Shown one piece after another: positions 30,027-42,868 of a stretch of 64,000 nucleotides of DNA. Source of the stretch: Bacteroidales bacterium (GTDB lineage Bacteria > Bacteroidota > Bacteroidia > Bacteroidales > Marinifilaceae); NCBI GenBank assembly GCA_015061245.1, contig SUWY01000001.1:1-64000 (forward strand), read 5' to 3'. Under the pieces are notes generated by a model that saw only the letters and a list, made by a program, of their open reading frames with translations, did not search any database and was not told the origin of the DNA. The position numbers and the translations under genes were made by a program. How positions within the stretch are numbered: position 1 is the stretch's first letter; every line of letters starts with the position of its first letter.

Positions 30027-30215
30027 ATGAATATAAAGGGATATTTTAGTAGTGTGTACAACGAGTTGGTTAATAAAGTAACATGGCCAACCTGGAGTCA
30101 ACTCCAAAATACCGCGTCAATAGTTATGATTGCTTCCGTCATTATTGCGTTAGGTATATTTGCAATGGACTTTGTCTTCAGACATGTAATGGACGTTGTG
30201 TACAGTATTTTATAA
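30027..30215 (+). CDS. secE: Preprotein translocase subunit SecE
   Basis: 62 aa; YNELVNKVTWPTWSQLQ; upstream of nusG. Confidence 0.94.
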   Translation: MNIKGYFSSVYNELVNKVTWPTWSQLQNTASIVMIASVIIALGIFAMDFVFRHVMDVVYSIL

Positions 30216-30236
30216 TTATAATCTTGTTAGAAAGAG

Positions 30237-30791
30237 ATGGCAGAAATTGTAAAAAAGTGGTATGTTCTTCGCGTGATTGGAGGTAAAGAAAAGAAGGCGA
30301 AAGAGCTTATCGAAAGTGAAATTGCCAGCGCCGGATACCAAGATTATGTTTCGCAAGTATTAATTCCTACCGAAAAGGTTTATCAAGTACGTAATGGAAA
30401 GAAAGTGGCTACAGAGCGTAATTTCTTTCCTGGTTATGTTTTGATTGAGGCTGCCTTAGTTGGTGAAATTCCTCACATGCTTCGTAATGTTACGAACGTG
30501 ATTGGCTTCCTGGGGGATACTAAAGGGGGTGACCCTGTTGCTATGCGTCAAGCTGAAGTTAACAGAATCCTTGGTAGAGTTGATCAAATTGCAGAACAAC
30601 CGGAGGAGGTTTCTATGCCTTACTTCGTGGGCGACACCGTTAAGGTTACAGACGGGCCGTTCAATGGGTTTACCGGCACAATTGAGGAGGTTAACGCTGA
30701 GCGTAAGAGATTAAAAGTAATTGTTAAGGTCTTCGGTCGCGGAACATCTCTTGAGTTGAGTTTTATGCAGGTAACAAAAGAACAAATTTAA
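30237..30791 (+). CDS. nusG: Transcription termination/antitermination factor NusG
   Basis: KWYVLRVIGGKEKKAKELIE; GDTVKVTDGPFNGFTGTIEEV. Confidence 0.97.
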   Translation: MAEIVKKWYVLRVIGGKEKKAKELIESEIASAGYQDYVSQVLIPTEKVYQVRNGKKVATERNFFPGYVLIEAALVGEIPHMLRNVTNVIGFLGDTKGGDPVAMRQAEVNRILGRVDQIAEQPEEVSMPYFVGDTVKVTDGPFNGFTGTIEEVNAERKRLKVIVKVFGRGTSLELSFMQVTKEQI

Positions 30792-30808
30792 AATTAGTAA
30801 TTTAAGAC

Positions 30809-31246
30809 ATGGCAAAAGTAGTTGAGGCGCTTATCAAGCTACAGATTAAGGCAGGAGCAGCAAATCCTTCTCCTCCAGTAGGTCCAGCGTTGGGTTCTAA
30901 GGGAGTCAACATTATGGATTTCTGTAAGCAATTTAATGCCAGAACACAGGATATGGCTGGAAAGATTATCCCAGTTATTATTCAGGTTTATGGAGATAAG
31001 TCGTTTGATTTCATCACGAAACAGCCCCCTGTGGCTATCCAACTTCTTGAGACTGCAAAGGTAAAATCAGGTTCTGCGCAGCCTAACCGTAACAAAGTAG
31101 GTACAGTAACTTGGGATCAAGTTAAGACTATCGCAGAGAGCAAAATGCCTGATTTGAATGCATTCGAAATTGAGAAGGCTATGAGCATGGTGGCTGGTAC
31201 AGCCAGAAGTATGGGTATCGCTGTTAGTGGCGACAAACCTTTTTAA
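30809..31246 (+). CDS. rplK: 50S ribosomal protein L11
   Basis: [33 protein letters not shown]. Confidence 0.98.
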   Translation: MAKVVEALIKLQIKAGAANPSPPVGPALGSKGVNIMDFCKQFNARTQDMAGKIIPVIIQVYGDKSFDFITKQPPVAIQLLETAKVKSGSAQPNRNKVGTVTWDQVKTIAESKMPDLNAFEIEKAMSMVAGTARSMGIAVSGDKPF

Positions 31247-31270
31247 TGAATTTGTAATACTTCAAACGTA

Positions 31271-31966
31271 ATGAGCAAACTGACAAAAAATAAAAAAGCA
31301 GCTTTAGAGAAAATCGAGAATGGTAAGGTATATACCATTGACGAGGCAGCTAGCTTAGTGAAGGAAATCACTTTTACTAAGTTCGATGCGTCAGTTGACA
31401 TGGACGTTCGTCTAAATGTAGACCCACGTAAAGCTAACCAGATGGTACGTGGAGTTTGTACATTGCCTCATGGAACCGGAAAAGAGGTTAAGGTTTTGGT
31501 TCTATGTACTCCAGATAAAGAGGAGGAGGCTAAGGCAGCAGGAGCTGACTATGTAGGATTGGATGAGTATATTGATAAGTTGAAATCAGGATGGACTGAT
31601 GTTGATATTATCATTACACTTCCTTCATGCATGGGTAAGATCGGAGCTTTGGGACGAATTTTGGGTCCACGTGGATTGATGCCGAACCCTAAGAGCGGTA
31701 CTGTAACCGTAGAGGTTGGAAAGGCCGTAACTGAGGTTAAGCAAGGTAAAATCGATTTCAAGGTTGACAAATTCGGAATTGTCCACACTTCAATAGGTAA
31801 GGTAAACTTTACCCCAGAGCAGATTAAGGATAACGCACGTGAGTTTATGAGCGTTATTCAGAAGTTGAAACCATCTGCTGCTAAGGGTACTTACATTCAG
31901 AGTGTGTTCCTCTCAAGTACAATGAGTCCGGGTATTAAACTTGACCTTAGATCATTACTTGATTAA
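31271..31966 (+). CDS. rplA: 50S ribosomal protein L1
   Basis: [20 protein letters not shown]. Confidence 0.98.
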   Translation: MSKLTKNKKAALEKIENGKVYTIDEAASLVKEITFTKFDASVDMDVRLNVDPRKANQMVRGVCTLPHGTGKEVKVLVLCTPDKEEEAKAAGADYVGLDEYIDKLKSGWTDVDIIITLPSCMGKIGALGRILGPRGLMPNPKSGTVTVEVGKAVTEVKQGKIDFKVDKFGIVHTSIGKVNFTPEQIKDNAREFMSVIQKLKPSAAKGTYIQSVFLSSTMSPGIKLDLRSLLD

Positions 31967-31995
31967 TTGTTAAACTGATTAAGGATCATTGTAAC

Positions 31996-32514
31996 ATGAA
32001 AAAGGAAGATAAGAAAGTTATCATAGATTCCTTAACCGAGGCGGTAAAGGCTTATAAGCATCTTTATGTGAGCGATATCTCAGGTTTGGATGCAGCCGAT
32101 ACTCAGGCTTTGCGTAAGGCTTGTTTCAATGCCGGAATCAAATTGATTCAGGTTAAGAACACCTTGTTGCAGGTTGCTTTGAAAGGTATTAGCGAGGAGT
32201 ACAATGAGTTGAGTAGCTCATTGAAGGGATCAAGCGCTATTATGTTGTCTGATACAGGTAACGCTCCTGCTAAATTGATCAAAGAGTTCCGCAAAAAGCA
32301 CGATAAGCCAGAGTTGAAAGCAGCTTACGTTGAGGAGTGCACATATGTTGGCGAGAACCAACTTGATACTCTTGTTAGCATTAAGTCTAAGGAGGAGTTG
32401 CTTGGCGACATTGTTCTATTGCTTCAATCACCAATGCAGAAATTGGTATCTGCTTTGGAGTCGGGCAAAAATACAATTTGCGGCGAGCTTAAGACTCTTG
32501 AGGAGAGAGGTTAA
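31996..32514 (+). CDS. rplJ: 50S ribosomal protein L10
   Basis: 172 aa between rplA and rplL; LRKACFNAGIKLIQVKNTLL. Confidence 0.96.
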   Translation: MKKEDKKVIIDSLTEAVKAYKHLYVSDISGLDAADTQALRKACFNAGIKLIQVKNTLLQVALKGISEEYNELSSSLKGSSAIMLSDTGNAPAKLIKEFRKKHDKPELKAAYVEECTYVGENQLDTLVSIKSKEELLGDIVLLLQSPMQKLVSALESGKNTICGELKTLEERG

Positions 32515-32583
32515 TTCTCTCTTCGCAGAGCAAAATTTAATAAAACAAATTAGTTAGAAAAACACTTAAAAAATTTATAAGTC

Positions 32584-32958
32584 ATGGCAGATTTGAAAAA
32601 ACTTGCAGAGGAATTGGTAAACTTGACCGTTAAGGACGTAAAAGAGTTGGCTGATATTTTGAAAGAGGAGTACGGAATTGAGCCTGCAGCTGCTGCTGCA
32701 GTAGCTGTTGCAGCTCCTGCTGCTGCTGGAGAGGCAGCTGCTGAGCAGACAGAGTTCGACGTTATCTTGAAGTCAGCTGGTGCAGCTAAGTTGGCTGTTG
32801 TAAAGGCTGTTAAAGAGGCTACAGGTCTTGGCTTGAAAGAGGCTAAAGAGATCGTAGACGGAGCTCCTAAGACCGTTAAAGAGAAGGTTTCTAAGGAGGA
32901 GGCTAACCAATTGAAGGCTCAGTTGGAGGAGGCTGGAGCTGAGGTTGAGTTGAAGTAA
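32584..32958 (+). CDS. rplL: 50S ribosomal protein L7/L12
   Basis: [17 protein letters not shown] hinge; [24 protein letters not shown]-like C-domain. Confidence 0.98.
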   Translation: MADLKKLAEELVNLTVKDVKELADILKEEYGIEPAAAAAVAVAAPAAAGEAAAEQTEFDVILKSAGAAKLAVVKAVKEATGLGLKEAKEIVDGAPKTVKEKVSKEEANQLKAQLEEAGAEVELK

Positions 32959-32980
32959 ACATAGACCAATAGGTTTCTAA

Positions 32981-33014
32981 GGTTTAGCGTCTAAAATGAC
33001 GCTAAACCCTTTTG
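32981..33014 (+). terminator. Attenuator-like hairpin between rplL and rpoB
   Basis: Perfect 11-bp stem GGTTTAGCGTC-TAAAAT-GACGCTAAACC followed by CTTTTG. Confidence 0.7.
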
Positions 33015-33048
33015 TCGTTTAAATGTTTAGGTTCCAAAATAATATTAG

Positions 33049-36000
33049 ATGTCTTCCAATAATTCAAATAAGAGAATAAGTTTTGCACGTTCCAAGAGTC
33101 AGTTGGAGTACCCTGATTTTCTTGAGGTGCAATTAAAGTCATTCAAGGACTTTTTCCAGTTAGGCACATCGCCTGAGAATCGAAAGAATGAGGGCCTTTA
33201 CACTGTTTTCAAAGAGAATTTTCCTATTACCGACACCCGTAATAATTTCGTGTTGGAGTTTCTAGACTATTTTGTTGATCCACCTCGTTACACAATTCAG
33301 GAGTGTATTGAGCAGGGATTGACTTATGGTGCGCCATTGAAGGCAAAATTGAAACTTTACTGTACAGATCCAGATCACGAGGATTTTGCTACAGTTGTTG
33401 AGGATGTCTTTTTGGGCAATGTACCTTACATGACTCCCAAGGGCACATTTGTGATTAATGGAGCAGAGCGTGTTATTGTAACACAGTTGCACCGTTCTCC
33501 AGGAGTGTTCTTCGGCCAGAGCCTTCACGCTAATGGTACTAAGTTGTATTCAGCGAGAATCATTCCTTTCAAGGGTTCATGGATAGAGTTTGCGACAGAC
33601 ATCAACAACGTGATGTACGCATACATCGACCGTAAGAAGAAATTACCTGTAACTACATTGTTGCGTGCAATTGGTTATGAGACCGATAAAGAGATTCTTG
33701 AAATTTTCGGATTGGCAGATGAGGTAAATGTATCTAAGTCTGGTTTGAAGAAGCTTATCGGTCGCCGTTTGGCAGCCAGAGTTCTTAAGACTTGGGTAGA
33801 GGATTTCGTTGATGAGGATACCGGTGAGGTTGTATCAATTGAGAGAAACGAGGTTGTTGTAGAGCGTGAGTCTGTTCTTGATTCAGAGAGCGTAGAGGCT
33901 ATCTTGGAGTCAGGAGCTAAGACCATTTTATTGCATAAAGAGCAGCAGAATCTTGCAGATTATGCTATCATATATAACACACTCCAGAAGGATCCATGTA
34001 ATTCCGAGAAGGAGGCTGTGGTATTTATCTATAGACAGTTACGTAGTTCAGATCCACCCGATGAGGCAACAGCTCGCGATGTAATTGAGAAGTTGTTCTT
34101 CTCTGACAAGCGTTACGATTTGGGTGATGTTGGTCGTTATAAGTTGAACAATAAGTTGAATCTTTCAACCGATCCTTCAACTCGCGTTTTGACCAAGGAG
34201 GATATTATCGAGATTATCAAGCATTTGATCAGTTTGTTGAATGCTCGTGCAGATGTCGATGATATTGACCACTTGAGTAACCGTCGTGTACGTACTGTAG
34301 GAGAGCAGTTGTATAATCAGTTCGGAATTGGTTTGGCTCGTATGGCCAGAACAATTCGTGAGAGAATGAACGTTCGCGATAATGAGGTATTTACTCCGGT
34401 AGATTTGATTAATTCAAAGATACTTGGTTCTGTAATCAACTCATTCTTCGGAACTAATGCACTTTCTCAATTTATGGATCAGACCAACCCATTGGCTGAG
34501 ATTACTCACAAACGTCGTATGTCAGCTTTGGGACCTGGAGGATTGTCACGTGATAGAGCCGGTTTCGAGGTTCGAGACGTACACTATACTCACTATGGAC
34601 GTTTGTGTCCAATTGAGACTCCTGAGGGTCCAAACATCGGTTTGATCTCATCTTTGTGTGTATATGCAAAGATTAATAACCTAGGATTCATTGAGACTCC
34701 ATATCGTAAGGTAGTTAACGGAGTTGTTGATTTGGACAACTCTAACATTAAATATATGTCTGCCGAGGACGAGGAGGGTAAGATTATTGCACAGGCAAGC
34801 GGTGCTCGTCTTGATGAGAATGGTAAATTCTTGGATAGTAGAGTAAAAGCTCGTTTGGACGCAGATTTCCCTGTAGTTGAGCCAGAGGCAGTAGAGTTGA
34901 TGGACGTTGCTCCTAACCAGATTTCATCAATCGCAGCGTCATTGATTCCATTCCTTGAGCACGATGATGCTAACCGTGCATTGATGGGATCTAACATGAT
35001 GCGTCAGGCAGTTCCTATTATTCAGCCACAAGCTCCAATTGTTGGAACCGGTTTGGAGGCTTGTCTTGTAAAGGATTCTCGCACTCAGATTGTTGCAGAG
35101 GGTAATGGAGTTGTAAGCGCTGTTGACGGACACCATATTGTAATTCGTTACGATATGACCGATGATGAGCGTTACGTAAGCTTCGACGGAGATAGCAAGG
35201 AGTACATCTTGCCTAAGTATCAAAGAACAAACCAGAGTACAACAATTACTCTTAAGCCTATTGTAAGAAAGGGCGATAGAGTAGTTGAGGGACAGATTCT
35301 TACAGAGGGTTACTCTTCAGAGAAAGGAGAGTTGGCTCTTGGACGTAACCTTAAGGTTGCATACATGCCTTGGAAGGGATACAACTACGAGGATGCTATT
35401 GTAATCTCGGAGAACATTGTAAGAAATGACCTATTTACATCTGTTCACGTTGATGAGTACTCATTGGAGGTTCGCGAGACTAAGCGTGGAATGGAGGAGT
35501 TGACCTCTGATATTCCTAACGTAAGCGAGGATGCAACTAAGAACCTTGACGAGAATGGTATTATCAGAGTTGGTGCAAGAATTAATCCTGGTGATATCAT
35601 GATTGGAAAGATTACTCCTAAGGGAGAGTCTGATCCAAGTCCGGAGGAGAAGTTGTTGCGCGCAATCTTCGGAGATAAGGCCGGTGATGTAAAAGATGCT
35701 TCGCTTAAGGCGAGCCCATCTTTGAGTGGAGTTATTGTGGACACTAAGTTGTTCCAGAGAGTAATTTCAGATCGTAAGGCTAAGGCTCAGGCTAAGATTG
35801 TATTGGCCGAGATTGACGAGCAGTTTAACCGCACTGTTAGCGAGTTGAACTCTGTTCTTGTTGAGAAGTTGTTTAACTTGGTGAATGGAAAGACATCACA
35901 GGGAGTTAAGAACTTCTTGAACGAGGATATCATTCCAAAGGGAGTTAAATTTACATTGAAGACTCTTCAGGGAATGAATATGCTTGAGGTTAATCCTAAT

Positions 36001-36864
36001 AAGTGGACAACCGATAAGCAGAAGAACGATATGATACGCGATTTGCTCCGTAACTATTTGGCTAAGTACAAAGAGTTTGAGGGTCAGATGAAGCGTAAGA
36101 AATATAATGCTACTGTAGGTGATGAGCTTCCAAACGGAATCATCAAGATGGCTAAGGTTTATGTTGCTAAGCGTCGTAAACTTCAGATTGGTGATAAGAT
36201 GGCGGGACGTCACGGAAACAAGGGTATTGTTTCACGTGTAGTTAGAGTTGAGGATATGCCATTCCTTGCCGATGGAACACCTGTTGATATTGTATTGAAC
36301 CCATTGGGAGTACCGAGCCGTATGAACTTGGGACAGGTATTCGAGGCTGTTCTTGGTTGGGCTGGTAAGGAGTTGGGAATGAAGTTTGCTACTCCTATCT
36401 TCGATGGTGCTACTCTTGACGATATCAATGCATTGACAGACCAGGCTGGAATTCCAAGATGTGGTGCTACATATCTATATGACGGAGGTACCGGAAATAG
36501 ATTTGATCAGCCGGCAACAGTAGGAGTTACCTATATGTTGAAACTTGGTCACATGGTTGATGACAAGATGCACGCTCGTTCTATTGGACCATACTCATTG
36601 ATTACTCAGCAGCCATTGGGAGGTAAGGCCCAATTTGGAGGTCAGCGTTTTGGAGAGATGGAGGTTTGGGCACTTGAGGCATTCGGTGCTTCTCACATCC
36701 TACAAGAGATCTTGACTGTTAAGTCTGATGATGTTAACGGTAGAACAAAGACCTACGAGCACATTGTTAAGGGAGAACCACTTCCAACTCCGGGATTGCC
36801 GGAATCGTTCAACGTATTGTTGCATGAGTTGATGGGATTGGGATTAAATGTAAAATTGATTTGA
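33049..36864 (+). CDS. rpoB: DNA-directed RNA polymerase subunit beta
   Basis: 1271 aa; [42 protein letters not shown]. Confidence 0.99.
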   Translation: MSSNNSNKRISFARSKSQLEYPDFLEVQLKSFKDFFQLGTSPENRKNEGLYTVFKENFPITDTRNNFVLEFLDYFVDPPRYTIQECIEQGLTYGAPLKAKLKLYCTDPDHEDFATVVEDVFLGNVPYMTPKGTFVINGAERVIVTQLHRSPGVFFGQSLHANGTKLYSARIIPFKGSWIEFATDINNVMYAYIDRKKKLPVTTLLRAIGYETDKEILEIFGLADEVNVSKSGLKKLIGRRLAARVLKTWVEDFVDEDTGEVVSIERNEVVVERESVLDSESVEAILESGAKTILLHKEQQNLADYAIIYNTLQKDPCNSEKEAVVFIYRQLRSSDPPDEATARDVIEKLFFSDKRYDLGDVGRYKLNNKLNLSTDPSTRVLTKEDIIEIIKHLISLLNARADVDDIDHLSNRRVRTVGEQLYNQFGIGLARMARTIRERMNVRDNEVFTPVDLINSKILGSVINSFFGTNALSQFMDQTNPLAEITHKRRMSALGPGGLSRDRAGFEVRDVHYTHYGRLCPIETPEGPNIGLISSLCVYAKINNLGFIETPYRKVVNGVVDLDNSNIKYMSAEDEEGKIIAQASGARLDENGKFLDSRVKARLDADFPVVEPEAVELMDVAPNQISSIAASLIPFLEHDDANRALMGSNMMRQAVPIIQPQAPIVGTGLEACLVKDSRTQIVAEGNGVVSAVDGHHIVIRYDMTDDERYVSFDGDSKEYILPKYQRTNQSTTITLKPIVRKGDRVVEGQILTEGYSSEKGELALGRNLKVAYMPWKGYNYEDAIVISENIVRNDLFTSVHVDEYSLEVRETKRGMEELTSDIPNVSEDATKNLDENGIIRVGARINPGDIMIGKITPKGESDPSPEEKLLRAIFGDKAGDVKDASLKASPSLSGVIVDTKLFQRVISDRKAKAQAKIVLAEIDEQFNRTVSELNSVLVEKLFNLVNGKTSQGVKNFLNEDIIPKGVKFTLKTLQGMNMLEVNPNKWTTDKQKNDMIRDLLRNYLAKYKEFEGQMKRKKYNATVGDELPNGIIKMAKVYVAKRRKLQIGDKMAGRHGNKGIVSRVVRVEDMPFLADGTPVDIVLNPLGVPSRMNLGQVFEAVLGWAGKELGMKFATPIFDGATLDDINALTDQAGIPRCGATYLYDGGTGNRFDQPATVGVTYMLKLGHMVDDKMHARSIGPYSLITQQPLGGKAQFGGQRFGEMEVWALEAFGASHILQEILTVKSDDVNGRTKTYEHIVKGEPLPTPGLPESFNVLLHELMGLGLNVKLI

Positions 36865-36874
36865 TAATTACAAT

Positions 36875-39800
36875 ATGGCATTCAGAAAAGATACTAATAC
36901 TAGTAAGCAGAAGAGTTTCTCGAAGATCGCTATCAGCTTAGCTTCTCCTGAGGAGATTTTGGGGAAGAGTTATGGTGCTGTTTTGAAACCCGAAACTATC
37001 AACTACAGAACCTATAAGCCGGAGCGTGATGGATTGTTCTGCGAGCGTATTTTCGGACCGGTAAAGGATTACGAGTGCCACTGCGGAAAGTACAAGCGTA
37101 TCCGTTATAAAGGAATTGTTTGTGACCGTTGTGGAGTTGAGGTTACCGAGAAGAAGGTTCGCCGTGAGAGAATGGGACACATTGAGTTGGTTGTGCCGGT
37201 AGCTCACATTTGGTACTTCAAATCGCTTCCAAATAAGATTGGATACCTTCTTGGTTTGCCATCTAAGAAATTGGATGCAATTATATACTACGAGCGCTAT
37301 GTAGTTATCAACCCGGGAGTGTTGGAGAAGAGTGGAGATTCAGACCTAGGATATTCAAAGTTGGATCTTTTGACCGAGGATGAGTATCTTGAGGCATTGA
37401 ACTTCATTGATACAAACTATCCTGATAACCAGCATCTTGACGACAACGATCCTAATAAGTTCGTTGCCAAGATGGGTGCAGAGGCAATTGAGATTTTGCT
37501 TCAGCAGTTGGATTTGGATGAATTATCATATGACCTTAGAAATAAGGCAAATACCGAGACATCTCAGCAGCGTAAGAGCGAGGCTTTGAAGCGTTTGCAG
37601 GTTGTTGAGGCGTTCCGTCAGAGTCGCGAGGTTAACAAACCTGAGTGGATGGTAGTAAAGGTAATTGCAGTTATTCCACCAGAGTTGCGTCCATTGGTTC
37701 CACTTGATGGAGGACGTTTTGCAACCTCAGACTTGAATGATTTGTATAGACGTGTTATTATCCGTAATAACCGTTTGAAGAGATTGTTGGAGATTAAGGC
37801 TCCCGATGTTATTCTTCGTAACGAGAAGCGTATGTTGCAAGAGGCTGTTGATTCTCTATTCGACAACTCTCGTAAATCAAACGCTGTTAAGATTGAGAAT
37901 AACCGACCACTTAAATCTTTGTCTGACAGCTTGAAGGGTAAGCAGGGACGTTTCCGTCAGAACTTGCTTGGAAAGCGTGTTGACTACTCTGCACGTTCAG
38001 TTATCGTTGTAGGTCCAAACTTGAAGATGAATGAGTGCGGATTGCCAAAGGATATGGCTGCAGAGCTTTACATGCCTTTCATTATTCGTAAGCTTATTGA
38101 GCGTGGAATTGTGAAGACTGTAAAGAGTGCTAAGAAGATTGTCGATAGAAGAGAGCCAATCGTTTGGGATATTCTTGAGAACGTATTGAAGGGTCATCCG
38201 GTTTTGTTGAACCGTGCCCCCACACTTCACCGTTTGGGTATCCAGGCATTCCAGCCACGTTTGATTGAGGGTAAGGCTATCCGTTTGCACCCATTGGCAT
38301 GTACCGGATTTAACGCTGACTTCGATGGTGACCAGATGGCGGTACACTTGCCACTTGGTAACGAGGCTGTGCTTGAGGCTCAATTGTTGATGTTGTGTTC
38401 TCATAATATTCTTAACCCGGCTAACGGAGCTCCTATCACTGTTCCTTCTCAGGATATGGTATTGGGATTGTACTACATTACAAAACCAAGAAAGGGTGCA
38501 AAGGGTGAGGGATTACGTTTCTACTCTCCAGAGGAGGTTATTATTGCCTTGAACGAGAAAGCTGTTGATCTTCATGCTATTGTAACAGTTAAGGTTAATA
38601 CTGTTGACGATAACGGCGAAAAGATCACTAAGAATATCGAGACAACCGTTGGTCGTATTATTTTGAACCAATATACACCAGAGAACTATCCATATATCAA
38701 TAAGTTGATTACCAAGAAGTCTTTGCGTGACATTATTGCAGATGTTTGCAAGCGTTGCGGTATGGCTGTTACAGCTAAGTTCTTGGATGATATTAAGGAT
38801 CTTGGATATTTGAAGGCGTTCGAGGGTGGTTTGTCATTCAACTTGAACGATGTCATTATCCCTGCAGAGAAAGAGGCTCTTGTACAGGAGGGACGTGATC
38901 AGGTTGATGAGGTTATAGGTAACTATAATATGGGACTTATTACCAATAACGAGCGTTACAACCAGATTATCGATATCTGGACCCATGTAAATGCTCAGTT
39001 GACCAACACCTTGATGAAGCAGTTGACCGAGGATAAGCAAGGATTCAACTCAATCTATATGATGCTTGACTCTGGAGCCCGTGGATCTCGTGAGCAGATT
39101 CGTCAGCTTGGAGGTATGCGTGGATTGATGGCTAAGCCACAGAAGTCAGGTTCAGTTGGTGGTCAGATTATTGAGAACCCAATTTTGGCGAACTTTAAGG
39201 AGGGACTTTCTGTCTTGGAGTACTTTATCTCTACCCACGGAGCTCGTAAGGGATTGGCGGATACAGCGTTGAAGACTGCTGATGCCGGATATTTGACACG
39301 TAGATTGGTTGACGTTGCTAACGATATTACCATTACCGAGGATGATTGTGGTACATTGCGTGGAATTTCAATTTCTGCAATTAAGAATAATGAGGAGGTT
39401 GTATCTTCATTGTACGAGAGAATTCTTGGACGTGTATCAGTACACGATGTTATCCACCCTGAGACAGGTGAGTTGCTTGTTCGCAGTGGTGAGGAGATTA
39501 CCGAGAAGATTGCAGAGGCTATCGCAAACAGCCCAATCGAGACCGTTGAGTGTCGTTCAGTATTGACATGTGAGTGCAGACGCGGAGTTTGTGCTAAGTG
39601 TTACGGACGTAACTTGGCATCGGGTAGAATGGTAACCAAGGGCGAGGCTGTAGGTACAATTGCTGCTCAGTCAATTGGAGAGCCTGGAACTCAGCTTACT
39701 CTTCGTACTTTCCACGTTGGAGGTACCGCGGGTAACGTTTCAACTCAGAGCTCTTTGAAAAACAAATATGCCGGAGTTGTTGAGTTTGAGGAGTTGAGAG

Positions 39801-41173
39801 CAGTTGACTACTACTCTAAGGATAAGCAAGAGTCAGACAAACCTTCACACATGGTTGTTGTTGGACGTTTGACAGAGTTGAGAATTGTAGATCCAAATAC
39901 TCACATTGTATTGGAGAACCACCCAATTCCATATGGAGCTAAGGTATTCGTTAATGAGGGAGATAGTGTTGCAAAGGGAACTATGCTTTGTGAGTGGGAC
40001 CCATTCAACGCCTCAATCATTACAGAGTTCGGAGGAACAATCGGATTCGAGCACCTTATCGAGGGTGAGACTTATAAAGAGGAGAGCGATGATACTACCG
40101 GATTCGCTGAGAAGGTAATCGTAGAGTTCCGTGATAGAACAAAGGCTCCTGCATTGACAGTATCAGACGCAGAGGGTAACATTATAAAGAGCTACAACTT
40201 GCCAGTAGGTGCACACATTGTTGTGAAGGAGGGTGATAGCGTAGTTGCCGGAGATGTTATCGTTAAGATTCCAAGATCTGTTGGTAAGGCAGGCGATATT
40301 ACCGGAGGTCTTCCACGTGTTACAGAGTTGTTTGAGGCTCGTAACCCATCTAACCCTGCTATTGTAGCCGAGATTGATGGTGAGGTAACATACGGTAAGA
40401 TTAAGCGTGGTAATCGTGAGATTATCATCACCTCAAAGAGCGGTGAGGAGAAGAAGTATCTTATCTCTTTGACAAAACAGATTCTTGTTCAGGAGAACGA
40501 TTACGTTCGTGCCGGAACACCACTTTCTGACGGAGCTATTACTCCAATCGATATCTTGAATATCGAGGGACCAATCAGAGTTCAGGAGTATATCGTGAAT
40601 GAGGTTCAGGATGTGTATCGTATGCAGGGTGTAAAGATTAACGATAAGCACTTCGAGATTATTGTACACCAGATGATGCGTAAGGTTATCATCAACGATG
40701 CAGGAGATACTAAGTTCCTTGAGAGTCAGGTTGTAGATAAGCACGAGTTCCAGGCAGAGAACGATGAGATGTATGGCAAGATGGTTGTAACAGATGCAGG
40801 CGATGCTACAGATGTTAAGCCTGGTCAGATTTTGACAGCTCGCCAGTTGCACGATTTGAACTCGCAGTTGAAGCGTAATGACCGCAAGGTTATTGTTGCT
40901 CGTGAGGCAATTCCTGCTACATCATCTCAGATTCTTCAGGGTATTACCCGCGCAGCATTGCAGACATCAAGCTTCATTTCAGCTGCTTCCTTCCAGGAGA
41001 CAACTAAGGTGTTGAACGAGGCTGCAATTTACGGAAAGGTTGATCCACTTGAGGGATTGAAGGAGAATGTAATCTGCGGTAAGTTGATACCTGTTGGAAC
41101 AGGAATGAAGGAGTTTAACGATTTGATCGTTACCTCAAAAGATGAATTGAATGAGATGAACGCCGGTGCGTAA
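36875..41173 (+). CDS. rpoC: DNA-directed RNA polymerase subunit beta'
   Basis: 1432 aa; [15 protein letters not shown]; zinc motif [23 protein letters not shown]. Confidence 0.99.
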   Translation: MAFRKDTNTSKQKSFSKIAISLASPEEILGKSYGAVLKPETINYRTYKPERDGLFCERIFGPVKDYECHCGKYKRIRYKGIVCDRCGVEVTEKKVRRERMGHIELVVPVAHIWYFKSLPNKIGYLLGLPSKKLDAIIYYERYVVINPGVLEKSGDSDLGYSKLDLLTEDEYLEALNFIDTNYPDNQHLDDNDPNKFVAKMGAEAIEILLQQLDLDELSYDLRNKANTETSQQRKSEALKRLQVVEAFRQSREVNKPEWMVVKVIAVIPPELRPLVPLDGGRFATSDLNDLYRRVIIRNNRLKRLLEIKAPDVILRNEKRMLQEAVDSLFDNSRKSNAVKIENNRPLKSLSDSLKGKQGRFRQNLLGKRVDYSARSVIVVGPNLKMNECGLPKDMAAELYMPFIIRKLIERGIVKTVKSAKKIVDRREPIVWDILENVLKGHPVLLNRAPTLHRLGIQAFQPRLIEGKAIRLHPLACTGFNADFDGDQMAVHLPLGNEAVLEAQLLMLCSHNILNPANGAPITVPSQDMVLGLYYITKPRKGAKGEGLRFYSPEEVIIALNEKAVDLHAIVTVKVNTVDDNGEKITKNIETTVGRIILNQYTPENYPYINKLITKKSLRDIIADVCKRCGMAVTAKFLDDIKDLGYLKAFEGGLSFNLNDVIIPAEKEALVQEGRDQVDEVIGNYNMGLITNNERYNQIIDIWTHVNAQLTNTLMKQLTEDKQGFNSIYMMLDSGARGSREQIRQLGGMRGLMAKPQKSGSVGGQIIENPILANFKEGLSVLEYFISTHGARKGLADTALKTADAGYLTRRLVDVANDITITEDDCGTLRGISISAIKNNEEVVSSLYERILGRVSVHDVIHPETGELLVRSGEEITEKIAEAIANSPIETVECRSVLTCECRRGVCAKCYGRNLASGRMVTKGEAVGTIAAQSIGEPGTQLTLRTFHVGGTAGNVSTQSSLKNKYAGVVEFEELRAVDYYSKDKQESDKPSHMVVVGRLTELRIVDPNTHIVLENHPIPYGAKVFVNEGDSVAKGTMLCEWDPFNASIITEFGGTIGFEHLIEGETYKEESDDTTGFAEKVIVEFRDRTKAPALTVSDAEGNIIKSYNLPVGAHIVVKEGDSVVAGDVIVKIPRSVGKAGDITGGLPRVTELFEARNPSNPAIVAEIDGEVTYGKIKRGNREIIITSKSGEEKKYLISLTKQILVQENDYVRAGTPLSDGAITPIDILNIEGPIRVQEYIVNEVQDVYRMQGVKINDKHFEIIVHQMMRKVIINDAGDTKFLESQVVDKHEFQAENDEMYGKMVVTDAGDATDVKPGQILTARQLHDLNSQLKRNDRKVIVAREAIPATSSQILQGITRAALQTSSFISAASFQETTKVLNEAAIYGKVDPLEGLKENVICGKLIPVGTGMKEFNDLIVTSKDELNEMNAGA

Positions 41174-41194
41174 ATCTTATAGATAATCAGATAG

Positions 41195-41225
41195 AGGCGT
41201 CGGCAGTTAGTCGGCGCCTTTTTTA
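41195..41225 (+). terminator. rpoC rho-independent terminator
   Basis: AGGCGTCGGC-AGTTA-GTCGGCGCCT followed by TTTTTT. Confidence 0.85.
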
Positions 41226-41243
41226 ACACAAAAAACAGACGAG

Positions 41244-41702
41244 ATGGCAGTATGGTTTGAGGCTTCTGTTAAATACATGAAGACTAATGAAGAGGGTCGT
41301 ACAGCAAAGGTGAGCGAGGGCTATATGGTTGATGCTTTGTCATTCACCGAGGCTGAGGCTCGTATTGTTGAGGAGATGGCAGCCTTGATAAGTGGTGAAT
41401 ACTATTTGAACACCTTGAAAAAGTCAAACATCACCGAGATTGTATATAGCGACGACGAGAATGATGACCGTTGGTATCGTGCCAAGGTATGTACAATGGA
41501 TGCCGATGAGGTGAGTGGTAAAGAGAAGAGTACTCCTGTACACTTTTTGATTGCTGCACACTCTATAGATGGAGCTTTGGCAAATTTGAAGAAGGAGTTA
41601 CAGACATATTCTGTAGATTGGGAGATTTGCTCAATTGCCGATACGAAGATTATGGATGTTTTCCGTTATAAGCCACAAGTAGAGTCAGAACAAGAGAATT
41701 AA
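41244..41702 (+). CDS. DUF4494-like protein
   Basis: 152 aa; WFEASVKYMKTNEEGRTAKVSEGYMVDALSFTEAEARI. Confidence 0.78.
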   Translation: MAVWFEASVKYMKTNEEGRTAKVSEGYMVDALSFTEAEARIVEEMAALISGEYYLNTLKKSNITEIVYSDDENDDRWYRAKVCTMDADEVSGKEKSTPVHFLIAAHSIDGALANLKKELQTYSVDWEICSIADTKIMDVFRYKPQVESEQEN

Positions 41703-41712
41703 TAGATTTGAT

Positions 41713-42735
41713 ATGAAGAGTTTGAAGTTATTGCTACCGGCATTGATACTCCTCTTTGCCAATATGGTAATGGCGCAGGAGAGTGAGATTGTGAAGTTAA
41801 GAGGTGAGGTGCGTGTAGACTATGCCCGAGAGTATAATCGTCATAGTTTAAAGGAGGGCAATAGCGGATTTAAAGGCTCTTTTATCAATTTGATTCTTGA
41901 TGGAAAATTTGCAGAGAAGTTTAGCTACTCTTATCGACAAAGGTTAAATAAAACCATTGTTGATAAGAGTTTTTTCGATGCTACCGATTGGCTATACTTA
42001 AAGTATTCACACAGAAATTGGGACATTAGTGCCGGTAAATTGGTTGTAGCTATTGGAGGTTACGAGTATGACAGAGCTCCAATCGATTTGTATAGCTGTT
42101 CGGAGTTTTGGAATAATATAGCATGTTATCAATTTGGAGTTGATGCAGCATACAACTTTAAGAATGGAAAGGACAGATTGTTGGCTCAGATAACCCAAAG
42201 CCCTTTTCATACCGATGAGAATGGTGAGATGTATGGATATAGCTTATTTTGGAGCGGCTCACACAACTGGTTCAAGAGTCTCTACTCGGTTAACCTTTTT
42301 GAGTATCGAAAGGGTAGCTATATAAGTTATATTGCACTTGGAAATCAGTTCACATTCTCGAACTTTACCCTTGAACTCGATTTTATGAACAGAGCCGATG
42401 CCGAGCATACCTTTCTCTTTGACAATGTTTCAATAATGGGCGATGCCTCGTACAAAATTGGCAATCATGTAAAGATTTTTGCCAAATACACCTATGATAA
42501 AAATGGTTCAGGCAGAGGTTCTGACATGACAATTATTGATGGTACCGAGATATCGATGGCAGGAGCCGGAGTAGAGTACTTCCCATTAAAGGAGAGTAAG
42601 AATCTTAGAATCCATGCCAACTATTTCCACGCTTTTGGCAACAACAGCAACCCATCGGCCACCATGTATGATAACCGAAGAATCTTTAATGCAGGTTTAA
42701 CCTGGAAAATAGACCTACTTAAAATAAAGCGATAG
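41713..42735 (+). CDS. Outer-membrane porin-like (OprP/OprO-type) protein
   Basis: Signal peptide, 340 aa beta-rich sequence; NWDISAGKLVVAIGGYEYDRAPIDLY. Confidence 0.7.
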   Translation: MKSLKLLLPALILLFANMVMAQESEIVKLRGEVRVDYAREYNRHSLKEGNSGFKGSFINLILDGKFAEKFSYSYRQRLNKTIVDKSFFDATDWLYLKYSHRNWDISAGKLVVAIGGYEYDRAPIDLYSCSEFWNNIACYQFGVDAAYNFKNGKDRLLAQITQSPFHTDENGEMYGYSLFWSGSHNWFKSLYSVNLFEYRKGSYISYIALGNQFTFSNFTLELDFMNRADAEHTFLFDNVSIMGDASYKIGNHVKIFAKYTYDKNGSGRGSDMTIIDGTEISMAGAGVEYFPLKESKNLRIHANYFHAFGNNSNPSATMYDNRRIFNAGLTWKIDLLKIKR

Positions 42736-42868
42736 TAAGTTCTAAATTTCTTACGATTCTTTTGTGTTAATACAAATAAATATATAAAAAATATCGATAT
42801 GATATGTTTTTTTTGTGTAAAAATATGTATCTTTGCAGATAATATTGTTTAACTAAAATATTACTGCA

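Noticed and set aside
32506-32523. AGAGAGG/TCTCTCT hairpin at the rplJ stop as terminator
   Set aside because: Overlaps the stop codon and lacks a T-tract; rplJ-rplL are expected to be co-transcribed.
28829-40852. Antisense ORFs within tuf, rpoB and rpoC (e.g. 29065-29613, 34593-34997, 40433-40852)
   Set aside because: Codon-bias shadows of highly expressed genes; low-complexity Ser/Thr/Ile-rich translations without start/RBS support.
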